Shown piece after piece: positions 7,511 to 10,330 of a DNA stretch of 10,330 nucleotides. Positions within the stretch are counted from its first letter, which is position 1. Each line of letters opens with the position of its first letter. A model generated the notes under the pieces. It made no database searches. It was not told where the DNA came from and saw nothing but the letters and a program-made list of their open reading frames with translations. A program made the position numbers and the translations under genes. Origin of the DNA: JAVBLD01 sp031553705 (GTDB lineage: Bacteria > Bacteroidota > Bacteroidia > Bacteroidales > Marinifilaceae); NCBI GenBank assembly GCA_031553705.1, contig JAVBLD010000010.1, positions 1 through 10,330 of the forward strand, given 5' to 3'.

Positions 7511-7540
7511 TGATTATTATAAACATGATTGAAATAATCA
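7511..7540. promoter_or_regulatory. Inverted-repeat operator candidate before the second ATPase gene
   Basis: TGATTATT (7511-7518) and AATAATCA (7533-7540) are perfect 8-base arms with centres 22 bases apart, ending one base before the -7 box. That position would block polymerase, so it is a plausible repressor site. A/T-richness raises the chance of coincidence. Confidence 0.4.
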
Positions 7541-7541
7541 C

Positions 7542-7549
7542 TATATTTG
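7542..7549 (+). promoter_or_regulatory. Putative -7 box for the ATPase/123-aa operon
   Basis: TATATTTG matches TAnnTTTG and is followed by CA, 29 bases before the ATG at 7579. No -33 TTTG at the ideal distance; the nearest (7509-7512) is about 29 bases away. It suggests the cargo pair is transcribed independently of the integrase. Confidence 0.5.
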
Positions 7550-7578
7550 CATCTAATTATAATCGTAACTAAAATACA

Positions 7579-8808
7579 ATGGCAAAATTTCCGAGCATTC
7601 TATATCACAGAGATACTTACATAGAACGAATAAAACCCTTTATGCGAACACCTATTGTCAAGGTGATGATAGGGCATCGACGTGTAGGAAAGAGTTTTAT
7701 CCTTTTCCAACTTATTGAACTGATTAAAAAGGAGGAGGAAAATGCCAATATCATCTATATCAACAAGGAAGATATTGATTTCGAAGATATTGTCTCTTAT
7801 AGGGAACTGCACGACTACATTTTAAAGAAATTAGTCAGTGACAGAAAAAATTACATCTTTGTTGATGAAATTCAGGAAATTGCAGATTTTAAGGTCGCCA
7901 TTCGTTCACTTGCATTGGACGATAATAACGATATTTATATTACAGGAAGTAATTCCGAGATGTTTTCCAGTGATTTGGCAAACGAACTTGGCGGTCGTTA
8001 TATAGAATTCCGAATTTATAGCCTTTCATATCTTGAATTTTTAAGTTTTCACAAACTACCTAACGATGATGATTCTTTTGAAAAATATTTTCATTTTGGA
8101 GGTTTACCGTACCTGATACATCTCCCTTTGAATGAGGCCGTGATTATGGAATATATTCGTAGTGTCTATTCGACAATCATATTGCGTGATGTTGTGGAAC
8201 GGAAGAAAATACGGAATACTGCTTTTTTGGAACAACTTATCCGCTTTCTGGCAAATAATATAGGTAGCCTTTTTTCGTCGAATAGTATAAGCGATTTTTT
8301 GAAAAGTCAGAAGGTCAATATCTCACCTAATCAAGTTTCGGAGTATGCGGATTCACTTGCAGAAGCTTTTGTTGTACACCGGATTGGGCGTTACGATATT
8401 GTCGGCAAAAAATTATTCGAACGTGGAGAAAAATATTTTTTCGAAAATATGGGTATCCGTAACGCGGTGGCGGGATACAAACCACAAGACAGGGCAAAGC
8501 GATTGGAGAATATTGTTTGTAACCACCTATTATTCTGTGGATATGATGTTAAGGTAGGTACTCTTTCTCCCGAAGAAATAGATTTTGTATGTACACGGGG
8601 TGGTGAGACATTATATGTTCAGGTAGCAATCGAACTATCGAACCCTGAAACGATTACACGTGAATTTGGCAACCTGCTAAAAATCAGGGACAATTATCCT
8701 AAAATTGTTGTTTCGGGTGAACGTTCTTTTGAGAACAGTTACGAGGGTATAGAGCACATTTATGTACGTGATTTTTTATCATCGACTCTGACACCTAAGA
8801 TTTTGTAA
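7579..8808 (+). CDS. AAA ATPase with variant C-terminal DUF4143 domain
   Basis: This is a 409-residue AAA_14/DUF4143 protein from a different subfamily than the one at 4531-5715. Visible motifs are Walker A G32-H-R-R-V-G-K-S39, Walker B Y92-I-F-V-D-E-I-Q99, sensor 1 I119-Y-I-T-G-S-N-S126, G138-G-R, the segment YSLSYLEF, and F171-H-F-G-G-L-P. The C-terminal domain has E310 and E333-I-D-F336, but the expected E-x-K reads Y347-V-Q-V-A350, so a nuclease-type site would lack its usual acid and lysine. This variant is common in part of the family. It probably acts as a cytosolic ATPase; target and partner unknown. The ATG at 7579 has an A-rich leader typical of Bacteroidetes. It is followed after 18 bases by the 123-residue protein, with which it probably forms an operon. 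It is the main cargo of the proposed element. Confidence 0.9.
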   Translation: MAKFPSILYHRDTYIERIKPFMRTPIVKVMIGHRRVGKSFILFQLIELIKKEEENANIIYINKEDIDFEDIVSYRELHDYILKKLVSDRKNYIFVDEIQEIADFKVAIRSLALDDNNDIYITGSNSEMFSSDLANELGGRYIEFRIYSLSYLEFLSFHKLPNDDDSFEKYFHFGGLPYLIHLPLNEAVIMEYIRSVYSTIILRDVVERKKIRNTAFLEQLIRFLANNIGSLFSSNSISDFLKSQKVNISPNQVSEYADSLAEAFVVHRIGRYDIVGKKLFERGEKYFFENMGIRNAVAGYKPQDRAKRLENIVCNHLLFCGYDVKVGTLSPEEIDFVCTRGGETLYVQVAIELSNPETITREFGNLLKIRDNYPKIVVSGERSFENSYEGIEHIYVRDFLSSTLTPKIL

Positions 8809-8826
8809 TAATTAAGAGGATTTATT

Positions 8827-9198
8827 ATGTACAAGATATCAACTTTCTTACCGCAATATCGGGAGCTGAATACACTATTATCCAATGCGATAAATCACGA
8901 AACAGTCAGCTATGAAGAACAAAAAACAATTACCGAATTTTACCGACAATTCGGAGAGGTAAAGGCATTTGATAAAATGTTGCTTGATATTGTACTTGAA
9001 CGAGATAAACCAACTTGCACATTATTGCTATCAGGTATCAAAACTGAAATTGAGAATAATATCCGCCTTTATGAATCAGCAAAGGACAATTTAAACAGTA
9101 TCAATATTGTAAAAATTTGCAGAGAAAGCTCCAGACAATATAATTTCGCAATCGAAGCACAGTTAAAAGCAACTAATAAATATAGTTCCTATGTTTAA
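8827..9198 (+). CDS. Small hypothetical protein paired with the ATPase
   Basis: This 123-residue protein belongs to no family I recognise. Its composition suggests an all-alpha soluble protein: long stretches such as SYEEQKTITEFYRQFGEVKAF and the segment from about residue 70 to 115 are rich in E, K, N and L with few glycines, and there is no signal peptide or membrane segment. It begins 18 bases after the ATPase stop and has a good ribosome site (AAGAGGA, 8814-8820, six bases before the ATG), stronger than elsewhere in the window. Tight spacing implies co-translation and possibly a physical or functional partnership with the ATPase. It ends 91 bases before an IS110-type transposase, so its C-terminus could have been altered by that insertion. 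No function is assigned. Confidence 0.7.
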   Translation: MYKISTFLPQYRELNTLLSNAINHETVSYEEQKTITEFYRQFGEVKAFDKMLLDIVLERDKPTCTLLLSGIKTEIENNIRLYESAKDNLNSINIVKICRESSRQYNFAIEAQLKATNKYSSYV

Positions 9199-9228
9199 AA
9201 TCTGAAAGCCGGTGCATTTGTGAAAAAC

Positions 9229-9289
9229 AAGCTATAAAGTTTTGGTTAATTTTGTTTTGCGATCAAATTCAACCTAAACGATATAGCTT
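9229..9289. repeat. Inverted repeat bracketing the IS110 transposase leader
   Basis: AAGCTATA (9229-9236) and TATAGCTT (9282-9289) are perfect 8-base arms 45 bases apart, the right arm abutting the transposase ATG. The enclosed region holds TAATTTTG (9247-9254), a TAnnTTTG match. Possible leader-RNA stem or element-end structure. Confidence 0.45.
9247..9254 (+). promoter_or_regulatory. Putative -7 box for the IS110-type transposase
   Basis: TAATTTTG fits TAnnTTTG, 35 bases before the ATG. A TTTG at 9217-9220 is 26 bases upstream, a longer spacing than usual for a -33 element. Confidence 0.4.
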
Positions 9290-9658
9290 ATGAGACAAAG
9301 TAAAGAATTAGATTTCAAAGGACAAAACATTTATGTAGGAATTGATGTCCATTTGAATAGTTGGTCGGTAGCGGTACTGTCTGAAAGTGCTGTTCTGAAG
9401 CGGTTCAGGCAAGATCCCCAGCCGGAAGCCTTACACAAGTTTCTGGTTGCGAACTATCCGGGGGCGAACTACCACTCGGCTTACGAGGCTGGATTTTGCG
9501 GGTTCTGGATACACGAAAGACTTGCCGGGTTGGGGATTAATAACATCGTTGTCAATCCTTCCGACGTGCCGACGATGCTGAAGGAAAAGTTGCGGAAGAC
9601 CGATGCGGTCGATTGCGGCAAACTGGCCAGAGGCAATCCGTTACCATCAAATAGGTAA
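9290..9658 (+). pseudogene. IS110-family transposase, 3'-truncated
   Basis: The frame gives the N-terminal RuvC-like (DEDD) domain of an IS110-family recombinase: G17-I-D19-V-H, Y65-E66-A-G, then the family's strongly conserved NPSDVPTMLKEKLRKTD105AVD108CGKLARG. All four acidic positions are present. Homology stops at G115 (about 9634); the next seven codons (NPLPSNR) and stop at 9656-9658 look unrelated. A full IS110 transposase is about 300-400 residues with a C-terminal Tnp20-type domain carrying the catalytic serine, so most of the protein, including the serine, is missing. It is therefore almost surely inactive. The break falls about 165 bases left of the right att core and just where GTTACC/GGTAAC repeats begin, suggesting a deletion or recombination junction. 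Confidence 0.85.
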
Positions 9659-9742
9659 CATTTTTCACTCGTTCGGAAGTGTTACCGATTTTGAAGGTTC
9701 AAGGTGCTTTAAAACGCCATTTTTTGCTACCCGCCGGAAAAC

Positions 9743-9773
9743 AAAAAACCCTGAATTCGTCTGAAATTCAGGG
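9743..9773 (-). terminator. Intrinsic terminator downstream of the right att core
   Basis: CCCTGAATT (9749-9757) and AATTCAGGG (9765-9773) form a perfect 9-bp stem with a 7-base loop. On the minus strand it is followed by TTTTTTG, so it stops leftward transcription. It lies 26 bases beyond the tRNA-like 3' end at 9800-9811, mirroring the arrangement at 5954-6030. Confidence 0.8.
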
Positions 9774-9799
9774 CTTTGCTTGATTTTGCTTAATCATTC

Positions 9800-9811
9800 A
9801 GCGGAGAGAGA
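9800..9811 (-). repeat. Right putative attachment core (tRNA-Ser 3'-end-like)
   Basis: This is an exact copy of the 12-mer at 6019-6030. The minus-strand context GGTTCCTTTACC, then TCTCTCTCCGCT, recalls a tRNA T-loop and acceptor end (usually GGTTCGAATCC), but the T-arm does not fold correctly and no tRNA body follows. It is therefore an att-type remnant, not a tRNA gene. Confidence 0.5.
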
Positions 9812-9956
9812 GGTAAAGGAACCAATTTCTCGCAATCCCGTATGAATTAATTTCTTAGAAGCTTTTTCGAAACCAGCGGTAACGATTTTGTAACGATTGA
9901 AAATGACCGTTGCCTGTCTGCTTTTGTCGCATCGTTGTCCTCGCGTGGCTATGGTG

Positions 9957-9988
9957 CAAAGTTACAAAATAAATGAACCCAAAACAAA
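9957..9988 (-). promoter_or_regulatory. Minus-strand Bacteroidetes promoter with both boxes
   Basis: The minus strand has -33 TTTG (9985-9988), 20 bases, then -7 TAACTTTG (9957-9964) followed by CAC. Both boxes and the spacing match the Bacteroidetes consensus, making this the best promoter in the window. It fires leftwards, towards the att core at 9800 and the terminator at 9743. Confidence 0.6.
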
Positions 9989-10024
9989 TCCTTTGTCTAT
10001 AAAAGATTTAGCTTTCTAAAATTG

Positions 10025-10070
10025 GTGCAAGGTGTAAGTCTATCTATATATAGATGCTTACACCTTGCAC
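10025..10070. repeat. 46-base near-palindromic hairpin
   Basis: GTGCAAGGTGTAAG (10025-10038) and CTTACACCTTGCAC (10057-10070) are perfect 14-base arms. Between them lies a second perfect palindrome, ATCTATATATAGAT (10042-10055), so almost the whole segment can form one long stem. There is no adjacent T tract, so it is not a classical terminator. Confidence 0.85.
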
Positions 10071-10152
10071 TAAAATGGCTGATTACTAATTTCCATTCTT
10101 TAAAAATGTATATTGCTGTAAATGAACGAAGTAATTTTATTTTTGGGATTAT

Positions 10153-10186
10153 TATACTGCTGATTTAAATAAAAGCAGTATATTTG
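10153..10186 (+). promoter_or_regulatory. Promoter and operator-like inverted repeat of the AbiEi-like gene
   Basis: TATACTGCT (10153-10161) and AGCAGTATA (10174-10182) are perfect 9-base arms 12 bases apart. The right arm overlaps the -7 box TATATTTG (10179-10186), 16 bases before the ATG at 10203. AbiEi antitoxins are known to repress their own promoters by binding inverted repeats, so autoregulation is a natural reading. Confidence 0.6.
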
Positions 10187-10202
10187 TCTCAAATTTTGGT
10201 AT

Positions 10203-10330
10203 ATGAATCACAAACTTCAAATACTATTTCAGAAGAATAAAGGATACCTGACAACAAAGGAGTTGCCGGATAAGGCCATCTATAAACATCTGTTGAGGAT
10301 GGTTGATAAAGGCATTGTTCAACGTGTCAA
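10203..10330 (+). CDS. AbiEi-like antitoxin / winged-helix regulator, N-terminal part (cut by window edge)
   Basis: Only 42 codons are visible, beginning MNHKLQILFQKNKGYLTTKE, then LPDKAIYKHLLRMVDKGIVQRVK. The pattern F-x-x-N-x-G-Y-L-T-T-K-E-L, then a helix and L-x-x-M-V-x-K-G-I-V-x-R-V, matches the N-terminal winged-helix domain of AbiEi-type antitoxins/transcriptional regulators (type IV toxin-antitoxin and abortive-infection modules). In such modules the next gene encodes an AbiEii nucleotidyltransferase toxin; it would lie beyond the window. Solo relatives also exist as ordinary regulators, so the toxin pairing is inferred. The start is fixed by the -7 box and inverted repeat immediately upstream. 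The gene lies just right of the second att core, so it would belong to a neighbouring element. Confidence 0.6.
   Translation, partial: MNHKLQILFQKNKGYLTTKELPDKAIYKHLLRMVDKGIVQRV

Larger units (their letters stand above)
6019..9811. mobile_element. Putative 3.8-kb integrative element between two tRNA-like att cores
   Basis: Two identical 12-base cores (6019-6030, 9800-9811) bracket an integrase, an ATPase, a small unknown protein and an IS110 remnant. Each core is followed on the minus strand by a T-tailed hairpin, as beyond a tRNA gene. The integrase lies next to the left core, the usual arrangement for tyrosine-recombinase elements that integrate in tRNA 3' ends. Boundaries are inferred from a short repeat only. 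Alternatives are chance similarity, or a larger element of which this is a part. Confidence 0.45.
9640..9898. repeat. GTTACC/GGTAAC and GTAACGATT repeats around the right att core
   Basis: GTTACC occurs at 9640-9645 and 9681-9686, and its complement GGTAAC at 9654-9659 and 9878-9883. GTAACGATT occurs at 9879-9887 and 9890-9898, 11 bases apart (one helical turn). The 9681 copy extends to GTTACCGATTTTG and the 9878 copy to GGTAACGATTTTG. Sites on both sides of 9800-9811 resemble recombinase arm sites flanking a core. Confidence 0.4.

Noticed and set aside
9199..9289. Definite bridge RNA of the IS110 element
   Set aside because: The available non-coding stretch is shorter than known bridge RNAs and the element ends are not mapped; kept only as a speculative finding.
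9795..9850. Complete tRNA-Ser gene at the right core
   Set aside because: Only the 3' acceptor-like end is present; the T-arm does not pair properly and no anticodon or D-arm can be found to the right.
1..10330. CRISPR array
   Set aside because: No regularly spaced set of three or more repeats of 25-40 bases was seen; the repeats found are short pairs or hairpins.

Overview
The window looks like accessory DNA from a member of the Bacteroidales (gut Bacteroides/Parabacteroides type). Three things point there. Several putative promoters carry the Bacteroidetes -7 box TAnnTTTG instead of an E. coli -10 box. Most gene starts have A/T-rich leaders with little or no Shine-Dalgarno sequence. The protein families are typical of the group: a serine-type exported sulfatase, a lipoprotein with an acidic export signal, and an integrase with an N-terminal arm-binding domain. 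The species cannot be named from this sequence.

Layout. At 1-81 (-) is the first part of an IS3-type OrfA transposase running off the left edge. 291-659 (-) encodes a DUF488/YeaO-like protein. 831-1307 (-) encodes a small lipoprotein with four visible short beta repeats. 1887-4313 (+) is a large secreted arylsulfatase, visibly richer in G+C than the mobile DNA further right, followed by a strong two-way terminator. 4531-5715 (-) is a DUF4143-type AAA ATPase. 6188-7477 (+) is a tyrosine recombinase. 7579-8808 (+) is a second, divergent DUF4143-type ATPase, and 8827-9198 (+) is a small unrecognised protein in the same apparent operon. 9290-9658 (+) is a truncated IS110-family transposase. 10203-10330 (+) is the beginning of an AbiEi-like antitoxin/regulator running off the right edge.

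The most informative structure is a 12-base sequence, AGCGGAGAGAGA, present at 6019-6030 and again at 9800-9811. On the minus strand it reads like the acceptor-stem 3' end of a serine tRNA gene. In both places it is followed (minus strand) by a hairpin with a T tract, as downstream of a real tRNA gene. The integrase starts 158 bases to the right of the first copy. I read this as an integrative element of about 3.8 kb (integrase, ATPase, small protein, IS110 remnant) at a tRNA 3' end, with a second element (carrying the AbiEi gene) abutting on its right. The intact tRNA gene would then lie beyond the right edge.

The best candidate for an undescribed system is the ATPase plus 123-residue protein pair carried as the only evident cargo of this small element, under its own promoter with an inverted repeat. 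The right-hand non-coding region (9659-10202) is unusually structured. It holds a minus-strand promoter and terminator that define a possible roughly 205-nt transcript crossing the att core, a near-palindromic 46-base hairpin, and an inverted repeat overlapping the -7 box of the AbiEi gene.
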